Assembly (NCBI GenBank): GCA_963575745.1
Contig: CAUYUJ010003392.1
Span: forward strand, 218,501-282,500
Reading direction: 5' to 3'
From: Prorocentrum cordatum
Taxonomy: Eukaryota > Sar > Dinophyceae > Prorocentrales > Prorocentraceae
DNA: 64,000 bases
Shown here: positions 33,141-44,560 of the stretch, piece after piece
Layout of the letters: each line of letters begins with the position of its first letter
How positions within the stretch are numbered: position 1 is the first letter of the stretch
Notes under the pieces: model-generated
Told to the model about the DNA's origin: nothing
Seen by the model: the letters and a program-made list of their open reading frames with translations, nothing else
Database searches by the model: none
Position numbers and translations under genes: made by a program

Positions 33141-34990
33141 GATTAGAACTGTCCTGGTGGGCTGCACGTCCGCTTGGACTGTCGCCGCAGCTGTGCCCCA
33201 CTTTGTTAGAACAACTCAAAGCCGCCTTGTTGTAAGACTGCAGGGTACCCCGAACATTGCTATGCTTCGAACGATGCCCACAGAAACCTTCGGCGTTCGT
33301 TCCCGAGCCTGGTGCTGTTTGTTACAGCGGCCAGCCTGAACTTGGCCCGCATGTTGCGTTTGATAAGGCGCCGCTATTGGGTCACTTGGTCATTAATCAC
33401 CACGCTCTGTCCGGTACGGTCTATCCATAGATGCTCAACACCTGTGGCCAACGTTACGCTGGCTCGTATGCTGTGAGCTAATAGAGCATCGTTGAACGGT
33501 TGCTGCTCAATTCCCAATACGCTATATGCTGCTCTTGACTGGCAAATGTTTGATACGTCCTCCGATCGGTCGTTGCCGTGAGCCTTTGTTCCAATGGCCA
33601 ACCTGACCTCGGCGCGCACGTTGCGTTTGACAGGACGTACGTAATCGGTCGCTGTGCGTTACTTCATGCTATTGTCAGCCATGTCCGATTCGGAACAAGA
33701 GTACGTTGTGTTACGCTGCGCTGCATGCTGTCATTTCTAGCGAGGTGTTACAGTACTTCAGGTGCTGCAACGTCATGCTACGTTCACCCGCACGACCATG
33801 ATGTACGAATCACCAATGCGATGTGATGCACTATCTAGCATACTATGTTCGTGTGCGGTCGGAAACAAGTTCCCCTAGTCTGATATTGCAGTAATGTTGG
33901 CTCTCTGACTGACTGTTCTGTAATTGTAATGACAGGGCAATCGTATCACGGTAGTGTATTACGGTTGTGTTGTGTTACACTCTGGTACGTGCTTCCATGA
34001 TTGAATATTGTGTTATGGATGTTCGGTGTGTGGCTAGCATTGGCTGTGCTATGCTTGTCAGAAGGAATACCTCCCATTCAACTGAGAAATCGTATGTAAC
34101 ATGTTCGTCATGCACTATTGGGCTGAATTATGGCACGGCGTGGTCTGCCACGGCTCTCGTCGAATACTGCGTATCATGCTATGTAAACGTATGAACATTG
34201 CACGACTGGCAACACAAAATGAGAAACGCTGCTATGTTCTGTTATGGAACGTTCTACTATAGAGAGCCCCACTCTGCAACCGCATGACTTATGTGCAAAA
34301 TGATAGTGTGTCATGATGCGGAATGGTATGGAATGCTACACAATTCAGTACGAGTGTGTTTCATTGGATGGTGTGCATGCAATGGTCTGGTAAGTGTATG
34401 ATGCCATGTCCTGTTGTGTTCTGGCATTCGTACAAACAGATGTTGAACTAGTCTACGGTATAGCAGTGTCGTTGCTACATTGGTAGCACAAGTAGAATGC
34501 GTATGACATCGCATGTGTTGCTCGGTCAAAGTATGGTATGCTTCCTCTGTCACACTATGGTGTTCTATATTGAATACGATGTGTTGTGTGATGCTGTGCT
34601 ATGATATGCTACGTTCTGCCAGCTGGTGAAATGTCATGCTCTATCAGGGTATGTGTAATGTGTTTTTGTATGCTCGATTCAGTGTAAAATGATATGTGCT
34701 GCCATGAAATTCCGTCGCAATTGTGTCGGAATTTCTTTGGTGTAACAGATATGTTGTCGTAGCGGTCGCAATATCATGTTATGTCGTGCTCTTCTTGCCA
34801 AACTATGACATGACCCATTCTGAACGATATGACGTGTTCTGGTCGTTTGTGTCATGTCCTGCGAATAGGTGCTATGTGATCATACTTCTTGTGATCGTGT
34901 GGTATGCTAAGGTATGCAATGCAATGATGTGTTATGTTATGACCTGGCCATTCCAATATGTTATGTGGTGGTATACTCTGTCATGCTGTG
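33141..34990. other. AT-richer degenerate TGTTATGCTATG-like region
   Basis: Base composition is clearly less GC-rich. Short motifs such as TGTTATG, GTGCTATG and ATGTCATGC recur irregularly, suggesting an old decayed minisatellite. ORFs are short and no gene is seen. Confidence 0.4.
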
Positions 34991-37900
34991 TCCTGTCATC
35001 GTACACGTCGGTGGGAAGAAGTGGGTAGAGATATGAAGTAGGAAGGCGTTGGAAATAGACTGGGTGCCCACCCGCTCGCTGAAGACGAAGACAGAGGCAA
35101 TCGCACTCGATTCTTGCGAGGGAGGAAGGCGCCGAAAAAGGATCGGGAGCTGGACATCCCAGGGCAACTACCTGCTTCCAACGGCCAGCGCGTATGTTCC
35201 GTGTGACCTATGTGGCCGTTTTGTGCTGTTCTTGATGCCGCTGCTCCCCGCCTCGCTTTGCTCCTGCGCCGCGCCGCCTGGACGGCCTGACGCCTCCGCC
35301 TCGGAGCTCTCTGGCATGCAGGGTGTCGTCATTCGGCAGAGGGAAACAACTTGTGAACACCCCCCCTGCCCCCCAAAGTTAAAGTTAGCACGCGCGGGGG
35401 AGACTGCGGTCGAGGTGCCACTCGTCAGACCCACCTCAAACTTTGAACACTGGGGGGAGGGGGAGGCGTTGACCGATGAATGGCATGAATGTTCGCTATT
35501 TTTGTTCCGAGGCCTCTTCGTCGCACACGCAGGGATTCCCCGGGAACCTCTGGGGTCAGGCGACCGCGGTACGGTGCCGTCACTCGTCGAGGGCGCGGGG
35601 CGGGAGACGCGCGGGGATTCTCCGGATCCCGTGCGGTCTGGCGACACCGCGGTATATGCACCGGTGGGCAGGCGGGAGGTCTTCGCAAGATTTCGCAACC
35701 CCGCCCGCCCTGTCCGGTGGGGAGCAAGAAAAGGCATCACTCATACACCGTCTGGCGTCTCGCAGTTGCACCAAGCATGCTCTACCTTCACACTGGAGGG
35801 GTACGCATCCAGCAAATGTGAATGTGAAAAAACGATCGCCCAATCTTCAATTGGAACGCATGTGCGGGAAACCACGAGAAACACTCATCTGAACTATCTG
35901 CCCGTGTCGGAGACCATTATCTTGGACTGCTCCGGGTTGTTGTTGTAAGATTCCTGTACCTCTTCAACCTCCGCTTCAATCAAACTTTCCGGGCACGACT
36001 CCGTGGTACCCGCGAATGCCGTCTGCGGAAGGCCACCGAGCACTAATGAAGGACTCTGGAATCTGAATTAATTACTGTCGTGTTGCCCTGGTTCGGTAAC
36101 CTGGGGACCCTCAAGGATCCAACCCCCTCGTGGAATTTTCAAGATGTACCGAGGGCTCCAATAGTGTGTGTTCGACCATACTGTAACGGCTTCACATCAG
36201 GGGATGTCGGCCTACTGTTGTCTCCCTCCTCCTGGCGTGGCATGTCTGACTGCTGCTGATCGTCCTGTGCTTTTTCGCAGCTCCCTCGCCTCCCCTCTCC
36301 GTCAAATGTCACACCCGCACGGGCATGCCTTCGACATGTGCCCAGGCTCGTCCGGCGGCACGGCGCTGCCATCTGCGATGCCGACGATCACCTGGCGGGC
36401 ACAGGCGAGTGAGGGGGGAGAAAGGCGCAAAGGAACAGACGAGATGGACAAGGAGAAGGCGGGCACGGAGACGGAAGGGCAGGTGCAACAGCAGGGGCAG
36501 AGAAGGGGGGTTGGGGGAGGAGGAGCAATGTTGTTTATCTGAGACCCACGACCCACACCGCCTGAATACATGAAGCGCGCAACCGGCGACTGCAATGGAG
36601 GGAAGTGCAGCCGTGAACGCTCACACCTCAGAAGCCTCCCTGACACCGACCGCGACGAAGACAGGAGGAACAGTACGCGGGGGTACAGGAACAAAAGGGG
36701 GAAGTGGAGACGCAGAGGAAGGGAAGGAGGAGGAATAGTATACGGAGCATCGGATCAAGCAAGCCGAACAAGTCAGCGCGCCCCGCCCACTCCAACCCTC
36801 CCCACCCGAACCGTACAAGCCATCGGGGCACAATTTGTATGTGTGGATTGAAACGCGCCTCTACCTGGCGATACCTGGCGATTCCTGCTTTCCTGCTTTC
36901 CTGAAGGCGCTCGCGCGTGCTCCACGATTTCTGCTTCTGGGACCCTGTCATTGCCCCTTCTTGTGGACATCGAAAAAGACATCCGCCACGACTGGTCCAG
37001 CGGGTGGAGTCGAGGGTACTAGAGACCTACGTCGTGGAAGAAGTCACGGCGTCGGAGTCACAGTTCCCTTCACTGCGTGGGAAGATGGTGCATCGTACCG
37101 TACTCTGCTTGTTGCACTTCTTGGAAGAATGACGGCAAGCGGGGCCGGTGACAAGAGTGGACTGCGTGCTCATGGTGTTCTTCTTCCCCTTGCGACCCCG
37201 TTTCTGCTCTGCTCTTCTCGACCCCCTCTCTCGCCCTCCTTCTCCTTTTCTCTCTCTCTCTCTCTTTTCCTCTCTCTCTCTCTCGACAGTGCCTGCCAAT
37301 AACCTGAAAGCGGTAGCAACTAGCGCTGTGAAAATTACCTTCAGCCCCGAGCCTGTCCTTGGCGGACTGAAGTCATTCATGAATGGATTCGCCCCCTTCT
37401 TGATCTCAAGCCCATCAAAGACTGTGCTTTCGTGGATGCCCCCCTCCCAATCCGACCAACCACCCTCCCCCTGGCAGGGATACATCCGCTATGGCCACCC
37501 ATCCACCCTTTGTTCTGGCCAAAGTGCCTCCGTAAGAACCTTCCTACATAGAATGGAGCAGCTAAGTGGAGAGAGATGCACACGAGAAGAGCTCGCAGGA
37601 GCCTCCTCGAGCGGATCGAACTCGTTCCAAGCCCAAACAACCCGCTGGCCCGCAGCGGATGAGAACCTCCTGCAAGCCTGAACAGGCGAAGATAGCAACA
37701 TGCAAGGGAATGCGAACACAACCATGAAGCATAACATCACATGGGCATATGCAACATCACATGCAAGAGATGGCAACACATGAAACGACTATCATAAACC
37801 AGTACACAAAAAAACGCTACCACATCAAATGCTAAACCAGAGAATGCGAACGACAAATGAGCAAAGGAGCGTCGATCTTAAGTTGCAATGGGCATGTGGA

Positions 37901-38269
37901 TGAATTATGAAAATGAATATTAAACCTGCGCATGGCAGGCAGTGCGAAGGGCACAGGAACTTGCGAAGGGATGAATAGTGGAAATGAAGATACGGAAGCA
38001 ACGGGCATGTGGAAAGGATGGGCACAGGAAGGCGGAAAGAGCAAGGCGGAAGATCACACGGACAACCATGAGAACGGCAGTGACACTGGGAGGTGGACAG
38101 GACAGGACAGGACATCCGCATGAGGGGGTCAACGTCAAAGCGCCCGCTGAGGTGCAGCTGTAGAGCGTGTGCGCAGTTCCCCTGCGTGTGCGTTGTGCAG
38201 CGAGAGCTCGGCAGCCCCTCGACCCCTTCCCGAGGGAAGGGCCAAGGCGAGGAGGAGGACCATGCACGC
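34991..38269. other. gene-free stretch; one internal tandem duplication
   Basis: A 299-codon plus-strand frame (35,049-35,948) has no recognisable family and overlaps minus-strand frames of similar size. Within it, two diverged copies of a ~100-base unit (GGGATTCCCCGGGAACCTC and GGGATTCTCCGGATCCCGTG, each ending near ACCGCGGTA) lie at about 35,532 and 35,613. A CT-rich tract runs from 37,248 to 37,283. Confidence 0.3.
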
Positions 38270-38475
38270 CGAGCAGATTCTGCACTGCAATTCTTCTGAG
38301 GGCCCCCCACCCGCCCTCTCGGGAAGCACGCGCACCTGCGCTGCGCTGCACTGCACTGCAGTCCTGCACCGCAGATCCTGCACCTCTCGGGAAACGCCGA
38401 GCAGATCCTGCACTGCAACCCTCTGCGCCCGACCCCCCCCCGCCCCCTCGGGAAGCGCACGCGCACCTGCGCGCC
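38266..38475 (+). repeat. 128-base tandem duplication
   Basis: CGAGCAGATTCTGCACTGCAA and CCCTCTCGGGAAGC...CGCGCACCTGCG occur twice, 128 bases apart, with GCACTGCA palindromes inside. Confidence 0.6.
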
Positions 38476-38496
38476 TCGCCCCCCCCTCGCCGCGAG

Positions 38497-38664
38497 TAGG
38501 AAGGCACCAACTATACACCAACACCGATCCTGGCCAGGATCACCTCGGGCCCAGGATCGGTGTATACGCCCTCCTGCCTTGCGCAAGAAGGCATATACAC
38601 CGATCCTGGGCCCAGGGTGATCCTGGGCCAGGATCGGTGTTGGTGTATAGTTGGTGCCCTCCGA
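38497..38664 (+). mobile_element. Fam7 near-perfect long hairpin with GCGAG target duplication
   Basis: Arms of about 75 bases (from GGCACCAACTATACACCAAC at 38,503 to the complementary end at 38,658) are almost fully complementary around a small CGCAAG-like centre. The 5-base word GCGAG flanks the element at 38,492-38,496 and 38,665-38,669. Size and ends agree with the independent copy at 42,007-42,173. It has no ORF. Transcription from either side would give a stable RNA hairpin. Confidence 0.8.
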
Positions 38665-38825
38665 GCGAGGCCACGGCGCCTCGCAAGAGAGCGACGGCAG
38701 GCCTGCGCTCCCCCCCCGAGGCCCGGCGGATGCCTCAACGACGGCCCGGCGCCGCTCCGAGGCAGGCCACGGTGGGCCCCCCCAAGGCGGCCCGAGAGGG
38801 CGGCAAGACGGCCTCCGGGAGGCGA

Positions 38826-39010
38826 TAGGAATTCCCAGGGATCCTCAGGAATTCTTCGGACTCCTGGGGGGATTCCTAGGAATCCTTAGGAATTCTTGGG
38901 ACTCCTTGGGGATTCCTGGAGATCCTTGGGAATTCCTGGGCATCCTTAAGAATTCCTGGGAATCCTTAGGAATTCCTGGGAATCCTTAGGAATTCCTGGG
39001 AATCCTCTTC
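38826..39010 (+). repeat. tandem AGGAATTCCTGGGAATCCTT repeats
   Basis: Eight or so imperfect 20-26-base units, most carrying GGAATTCCT, which is itself palindromic. Confidence 0.8.
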
Positions 39011-39600
39011 AGAGGCGTCCGAAGAGAGCCTCCCGAGAGCCTCCCCAGGAGGGCTCGGAAGGCAGAACCGAGGTCGTCGCCGTTTCGAGCTCCCGACGTC
39101 CCAACTCGATCCGAGAGGCCACCAGGATTGACCCAAGACGGCCCAAGAGGCCCCAAGGGGGCCCCAAGACGACTCCGAGGGGCTCCAAGACAGCCCAAGA
39201 AGCGCCCAAAAAATGCCCAAGAGGACCCAAGAAGGGGCCAAAGAGAGCAAGCACGAGCCGAAAATTCGAGTCATCCAGCCAGGGACGGCTCAGGAGGCCA
39301 CGGGCCACAAGAGCTCCTAAGATGGCCCCGAGGGGCAACAACAATTGATGAGCCGTCGCTTTTTCAGTGCTCTTAGGGTTCTCGCCTTCTCCAGCTTCCG
39401 ACGCTCGAAGACAGCCCAAGAGGACCCCAAGCCTCCCCCTGGGACGGCTCAAGGAGGCCCCCTGAGGGAGCTCCAAGACGCCCAGAGGGCTTCAAGACTG
39501 CCCAAGATGCGCCGACGACTGCCCAATAGGGCCCCAAGACGGCCCCGAGAAGGGCCCAAGAGTGGGAGCATGAATCCAGCCTTCTAGCCTTCTGCACCAA
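39011..39600 (-). repeat. Fam14 repeat, dispersed copy
   Basis: On the minus strand, TCTTGGGCC/GGGGCC units plus an AT-richer segment near 39,355-39,390, in the same arrangement as the 385-base unit but strongly diverged. Confidence 0.45.
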
Positions 39601-41382
39601 AAGGCCCCAAGCAGGCCCTCTTAACCTGTGGAAGCATGCGAAGCATGCAGCATGGTTTCCTCCCGAGTCCGCAATGATGTGGAAGAGGTCTGATGTTTGG
39701 CGGTGCGCACAAAGGGGTGGAGGGAGGTGGGGGGGCTTCTCAGAAGGAGGCTGCTTCCTAGAAGGCGCCAGCCTCACACCCACAGATAGGGCCCGCGCCT
39801 TCGAAGAAGCAGGGGTGCTCCTGCGAAGCCCTCCCCCCTCCCCCCTGCCCCCTCTGCGCGCGGCCGAGCTGTGCAGGGAAAAGCCTGATCTGCGCTGTCT
39901 TGGAGGATCCCAGAGGGGCTCTGGGCACGAGGCCGCCCTGTCCTGGCTGGCCTGCGGGGGGGGCGGGGGGCGTCTGAAACCGTGCCGCAGCACGCCTCTG
40001 GCTGGGCTTCTGCTCCGCCCCTGGCCCGCACCGTGCTCTCGGCAGTGCTGCGCCGGCCGCCCGCCGCCGCCCTGCCCCTCCCGCCTGCCACGCCGCCCCC
40101 TCCTCTGGTCTCCTTCTCACCGCCCCCCCCTCCTGTCGTGGGACGCGCACGTGGCACGCAACGTAGACGTATGTCTAACCGTTCGGGAGGGGAGAGTTGG
40201 GAGGGCGTGCGACGTCTCGGATGGGGATGGGGAGATTGTTCTTCTGCAAATGCGTCATACCAAACCGCCCAGGTATGGTATCCCGAACGCGACGACGGGG
40301 ACCCAAGTGAGGCCACGTCTGATTAGCGCTATTCGGGCTTGGGCTCATTTTGTTCCCGATGAGGTAGACACACTAGTACCATCTGTCCTCCTGAGAGGCG
40401 CGCATCCGACCCGATCAGTCTTCATACAAGCATCTGTCAGCACCTCGGACACGGACGTGTGTGATGTGTGGCTCGTGACCGGTTCTGCTCCCCGACGCCT
40501 GGCCCCTCGCGCCGCCCCGCAGCCAGCGCGCCAGCATGGGTATCTCGCGCGGGGGCCGCGCGCGGGGGCGCCGCGGGCCGCGCGAGGGCTGCGCGCGCCG
40601 CGCGAGGGCTGCGCGCCGCGCCCAGCGGCGCCGCCGGGCGCGCGCGCGCGCGACCCGCTGCCGAGCGGCCTCGCGCGGGCCGGGCGGGGCCGCCGCCGCC
40701 GAGGGGGCGCCGAGCCACCGCGGGGCGCCCCCCGCGGCGGTCGCGAGGGCGGGCGGAGGGAGGCTGCGACGGGGGGGGCGGCCAGGGGGCGGCGGAGGAG
40801 GCGCGGCGGCGCCGCGGGCGGGGCAGGGCGAGGTCGGGCAGCAGGCGTGCGGGGGGGGTCTCCCGTGAGAACGGCGGGGACACACACACACACACAACCG
40901 ACGGGGCGGTTCGATCCGAGCAGGACTGGAGGAGGAGGAGGAGGAGGATGCGAGCAAAATTTCGAGCAGGGAAGGTTTCGAGACCGACCGACCAGGCACT
41001 CCTTCGCTTCTACCACGGTATGTTATAGAAAAACCAATATTCTAAGAACAGGCACCGTGATCTTAGAGCATGACGCCAATGTCTGAAGACAAGACAGTTC
41101 TCATCCAGTAATGTTCTAAGAACCTTTCAGGCAGACCACAAAAGGTTATTAGACAATTTGTTGGTGTGCCTATGGGCAGGCAAGGACGCTTCGCCACAGT
41201 TTGAAGGATGCAAGGGCCGCCTTGGAGGGCCATGTCGGCACTTTGCGGGCGGGGCGCGGCCAGCGAAAGCTGCCAAGGATGGGCCGAAGGGGAAGGGTTC
41301 AAGGGTTTGTTCTTGGAAATTCGCTCATCCTTGCTATGCGGCCTGACCGCATCACTGTCAGAAACTGACCCCAAAACAGGGC
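39601..41382. other. GC-rich stretch with a long unassigned open frame
   Basis: A 470-codon plus-strand frame (39,674-41,086) crosses very GC-rich sequence (40,500-40,870) where all six frames tend to be open, and three minus-strand frames of 150-220 codons overlap it. Its central part (about 40,170-40,480) has more ordinary residue composition but no recognised motif. A short (CA)n lies at 40,881-40,898. Not accepted as a gene. Confidence 0.25.
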
Positions 41383-41512
41383 TTGCACTTAGGGGTTATC
41401 ACGTCTACTCTGGGGACCTTGGCCCGTCTGGCGGTCTGGCGGCTATGGTGTCGCCGTCGCCGCCCCGTCGCCGCCCGTCGTCTGGGCCCGTCTGGCGGTC
41501 TGTCGGTCTGAG
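41383..41512 (+). repeat. Fam13 minisatellite, copy 2
   Basis: GCTTGCACTTAGGGGTT leads into CGCCGTCGCCGCCCCGTCGC units with GGCTATGGTGTCGCC spacers, as at 53,475 and, inverted, at 24,318. Confidence 0.55.
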
Positions 41513-41837
41513 GGCGATTGCGGCCAGGAACCTGCTGCTCATGAAGAACAACAAGATACGGGCCACTGACGCGCGACCCCGGGGCGAAGAGCTCCCCTGA
41601 CTTCAGCGGCAGCCGAACGCCTGGTGCTCGCTGTGGCACCAGCCTTCTACACACAGACGCTCTTATCCCTCCTGCTGAGTACAGTCGGGTTTGATCGGAG
41701 AGCACAAGCGAGAGGACACGAGACCCTCCCGCGGGGCACACAGCCATAGGAGTGTCAGAAGGCATGGGTCGCGAAGCTCGGGCCACGAGGGTACCCTTGA
41801 TTTGGCAGGGTCGACCTACTGATGAGTCTCGGCTGTA

Positions 41838-42191
41838 CAGTCGGGGCGTTGACCTAAGGAACCCTAAATCCTAAATCAGGAACGAGGCCCCTGTTTCCCA
41901 TCATTTACACTTCGGTTCCCCATCGAGAACCTAAGGACAACTGTAGGCAAGCTGTGAAACAATCCAGAAACACCGAGCCCCTCCCCAACGAAAAGGGTCC
42001 TTCTTCTAGAGGAAAGAGAACTATGCACATACACCGATTCTGGCCAGGCCCATCCTGAGCCCAGGATCGGTGCATGCGCCCTCCTGCCTTGGCCAGGAAG
42101 GCGCATGCGCCGATCCTGGGTCAAGGATGGGCCCTGCCAGGATCGGTGCATGTGCATAGTTCGCTCCGCCCGATCTTCAGCGCCCCGACGG
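41838..42191 (+). mobile_element. Fam4 element flanked by TA, copy 2, interrupted by Fam7
   Basis: The CAGTCGGGGCGTTGA left end and CAGCGCCCCGAC right end are bordered by TA (41,836-41,837 and 42,192-42,193). The interior matches the copy at 9447 up to TCCTTCTTC, then a Fam7 hairpin intervenes (42,007-42,173), and the element resumes with TCTTCAGCGCC. Confidence 0.7.
42007..42173 (+). mobile_element. Fam7 long hairpin with TCTTC target duplication
   Basis: Arms starting GAACTATGCACATACACCGA and ending with the complement TGCATGTGCATAGTTC enclose a CTCCTGCCTTGGCCAGGAA loop. TCTTC is present at both ends (42,002-42,006 and 42,174-42,178) but only once in the empty Fam4 copy at 9447, which confirms the insertion and its 5-base duplication. 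Confidence 0.8.
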
Positions 42192-42193
42192 TA

Positions 42194-42817
42194 CGACACC
42201 GGATTCGCCCCTCCACGAGGGAGAGGAGAAGAGCGAGGGTGGCGAGGAGGGACAGGGAATGCGAGGAGAAGTAGGAGGAAGGGCCAAAGGCGGTCCAAAT
42301 GCGGTCCAGATGCAGGAAAAGCTGGTTTCAATGTCCCCGCTCAAGGCTCCCGTGAACGGACATCGAAGATAGCGTGCCGCCCAGAAGCGTGGTGAGCCAG
42401 AGCAGGCGGAGCGGCACGCTAAGCATGCCCTACACACGTTGCATGCCATGCCCGGTGCCTCGGCGTCCTGGTCCTCTCTGCCTACGCCCACGCGCTGCGG
42501 TGCATGGCTCCGCTGCACCCTGAGACCCGGGCCGGCCCCCCAAGCTCCACGCGGCGCGAGCCCGCGAGTGGGGAAGCCAAAGGGAACGGATACCGCTGGT
42601 CCCAGCACCTCTACCCTTGTAGATGCCATGACTATAGACACTCTCTCAATCCTATCATTGAATTAAGGATGTGCTTGATATGTAATATGTGTAAACCATG
42701 TTCTAAACATGCTTCAGGCATGTTTGAAACAGACTTGAAGCATCCTTTAGACATCCGGAAATTATTTGGCAGCACGATTCCTCTCCATTAATCGACTTCC
42801 ACAACTCTACCCTCTCC
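42194..42817. other. intervening sequence, nothing recognised
   Basis: GC-rich at first, then balanced. Short frames only. No repeat recognised. Confidence 0.3.
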
Positions 42818-42905
42818 CGGGGTGCTTCTGACAAGAATTTCGAAGCGAATTTAGCGGAAGGCGACGAGGGCCTCCGAGGAGGCCCAAAGAGGCGAGAACG
42901 CGGGA
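42818..42905 (+). repeat. Fam11 repeat, copy 2
   Basis: CGGGGTGCTTCTGACAAG, AATTTCGAAGCGAATTTAGC and GGCGACGAGGGCCTCCGAGG match 26,030 and 63,822. Confidence 0.5.
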
Positions 42906-42980
42906 AGGGTGGCAGTATGGGCACCTTTCAACCTCAGAAAAAAGAGGAAAGTCCTCCACCCCCAGAGGTCGCCACCCCTT

Positions 42981-43050
42981 CCCTGGGACCGGCACATCCT
43001 GAGCCGTTTTTGGACCGTCCCGAGGGCCAGTGAGGGGCCCCGATCGAGGC
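42981..43050 (+). repeat. Fam12 repeat, copy 2
   Basis: GGGACCGGCACATCCTGAGC and GTTTTTGGACCGTCCCGAGG match copies at 7110 and 46,732. It ends just before a Fam1 element, as the copy at 7110 also does within 90 bases. Confidence 0.45.
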
Positions 43051-43062
43051 CGTGAAAACAGC

Positions 43063-43470
43063 GGTAGGTCGGGCATGTCTTCCTACTGGCAATTTGGATG
43101 GAAAAATTATTTATAATTACGCAGATACCCACAACTATTCAAACATAAAACAAACATCGTCCCAGGATGTTTGTCTTTACTACTTTGGGATGAACCTCCT
43201 GTAGATAGAGGCTTCTTAGATGGGGTCGGAATAGATGGGGTCGGAGTATCGCGCCGAATCGGCGATACATCGGCGATGCATCGCCGATGCATCGGCGATG
43301 AACTGGCGATGCATCGGCGACGTCGGTGATGCATCGGCGACGTCGCGTGACGAAAATCGGGTTCCGCATCGAGCCGCATCGGCGATGCATCGGCGATGCG
43401 GCGCGATCCTCCGACCCCATCTACTCCGACCCCACCTAGGAGGCCTAGAGTAGAGGGACGTGCCCAACTC
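43063..43470 (+). mobile_element. Fam1 element, copy 4, interrupted by Fam2
   Basis: The left part (GTAGGTCGGGCATGTCTTCC to ACCTCCTGTAGA) and the right part (TAGAGGGACGTGCCCAACT) are separated by a complete Fam2 element. Joining across the insertion restores the Fam1 order seen at 13,312. Confidence 0.7.
43206..43450 (+). mobile_element. Fam2 element, copy 2, with TAGA target duplication
   Basis: Termini TAGAGGCTTCTTAGATGGGG and GGAGGCCTAGAG. The core is a run of GGCGATGCATCGGCGATG palindromes. TAGA at 43,202-43,205 and 43,451-43,454 is present once at the equivalent place of the uninterrupted Fam1 copy, confirming a 4-base duplication. Confidence 0.8.
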
Positions 43471-43570
43471 AGAACAGCGCAGGCGCGGCAGCCCTCGCGC
43501 CCGCTCGCGCGCTCGAGCCGCCCCCTCCGCAGAGAGGGGGGGCGCTCTGCCCGCCCCCCCCCCTCTTGCC

Positions 43571-43681
43571 GTCGATTTCCCCTGCATTTTTCGGTGTCGT
43601 GCGTGTTTTTGTTGCTCGATGGTCCAGGACGGTCCTCGATGGTTCTCGCCGAGAAAAAAATGTTTACGTCCGAGCGATGCC
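43571..43681 (+). mobile_element. Fam3 element, copy 2
   Basis: TCGTGCGTGTTTTTG, GGTCCTCGATGGTTCTCGCC and the right end ACGTCCGAGCGATGCC match the family; the left inverted end is diverged. Confidence 0.5.
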
Positions 43682-43846
43682 CCCCCCCCCCCTGGGCCGC
43701 GGCGGGCGGGGGCGCGAGGGCCTCCGCGCAACCCCGAGGGGGGGGGCGGCCCCCGCGGGGCGGAGGGGCCTCGGAGGCGCCCGGGGGCACGCAGAAGGCG
43801 CAGATACAAGCCCCAGGAGGCCACCAAAGAGGCCCCGAAGAAGTCC

Positions 43847-44085
43847 TCCTCCTCCTAGTCCTTCTCCTCCTCCTCCTCCTCCTCCTCCTCCTCCTCCTCC
43901 TCCTCTTTCTCTCCTTCTCCTCCTCCTCCTCGTCCTCCTCTCCTCCTCTTTCTCCTACTCCCCCCTCCTCCTCTTTCTCCTCCTCTCCTCCTCCTCCTCC
44001 TCGTCCTCCTCCTCCGCCTCTATCTTATCCTCCTCCTCCCCCTCCTCCTCCTCCTCCATCTCCCCCTCCCCCTCCTCCAGGATCG
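43847..44085 (+). repeat. (CTC)n tract, ~240 bases
   Basis: CTC/CCT tract with T, A and G interruptions. Confidence 0.95.
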
Positions 44086-44284
44086 GGGACCTACGGACCC
44101 GGGTCAGTCCAAACCCAGGTAAGTCGGGTTTGCAGGATGTTGAAAACTAATGCAGGATACTGCTGGAACCTGCATTCAGGCCCAGGTCAAAGCACCCCTA
44201 GACCTGCAGGATCCTGCAAGATCTGGCGCTCTGACTGACCCCCGTTTGAAATGACTCCCGTGTCTTGAGCCACATTCGGATAAC

Positions 44285-44330
44285 TACCCTGACCGAACCG
44301 ACCTCGATCTTAGGCCTCGGTCTCACTGCA
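44285..44330 (+). repeat. Fam10 fragment, copy 3
   Basis: Only the end of the unit is present: GACCTCGATCTTAGGCCTCG followed by GTCTCACTG, compare GCCTCGATCTTATACCTCGG at 15,334. Confidence 0.4.
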
Positions 44331-44440
44331 CGAAATGCCACAGACATATTTACGCGATCGCCCCCCGACGAGAGCCCCACGCACCGTCAAGGCAAGGTGG
44401 CGGCGTGTAGCATCGTAACATCGGGGGCTCGCAATAACGA

Positions 44441-44443
44441 TTT

Positions 44444-44487
<44 letters not shown>

Positions 44488-44560
44488 ACACACACACGCA
44501 CACACACACACACACACACGCAAACACACACAGACACGCGCACACGCACACACACGCACC
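44441..44560 (+). repeat. (CA)n microsatellite
   Basis: CA repeat with G substitutions; gives Val/Cys and Thr/His shadow frames. Confidence 0.95.

Noticed and set aside
35049-35948. 299-codon plus-strand frame
   Set aside because: No family recognised; part of it is an internal tandem duplication and it is mirrored by antisense frames.
39674-41086. 470-codon plus-strand frame
   Set aside because: It crosses extremely GC-rich sequence with equally long antisense frames, and no domain or motif is recognisable.
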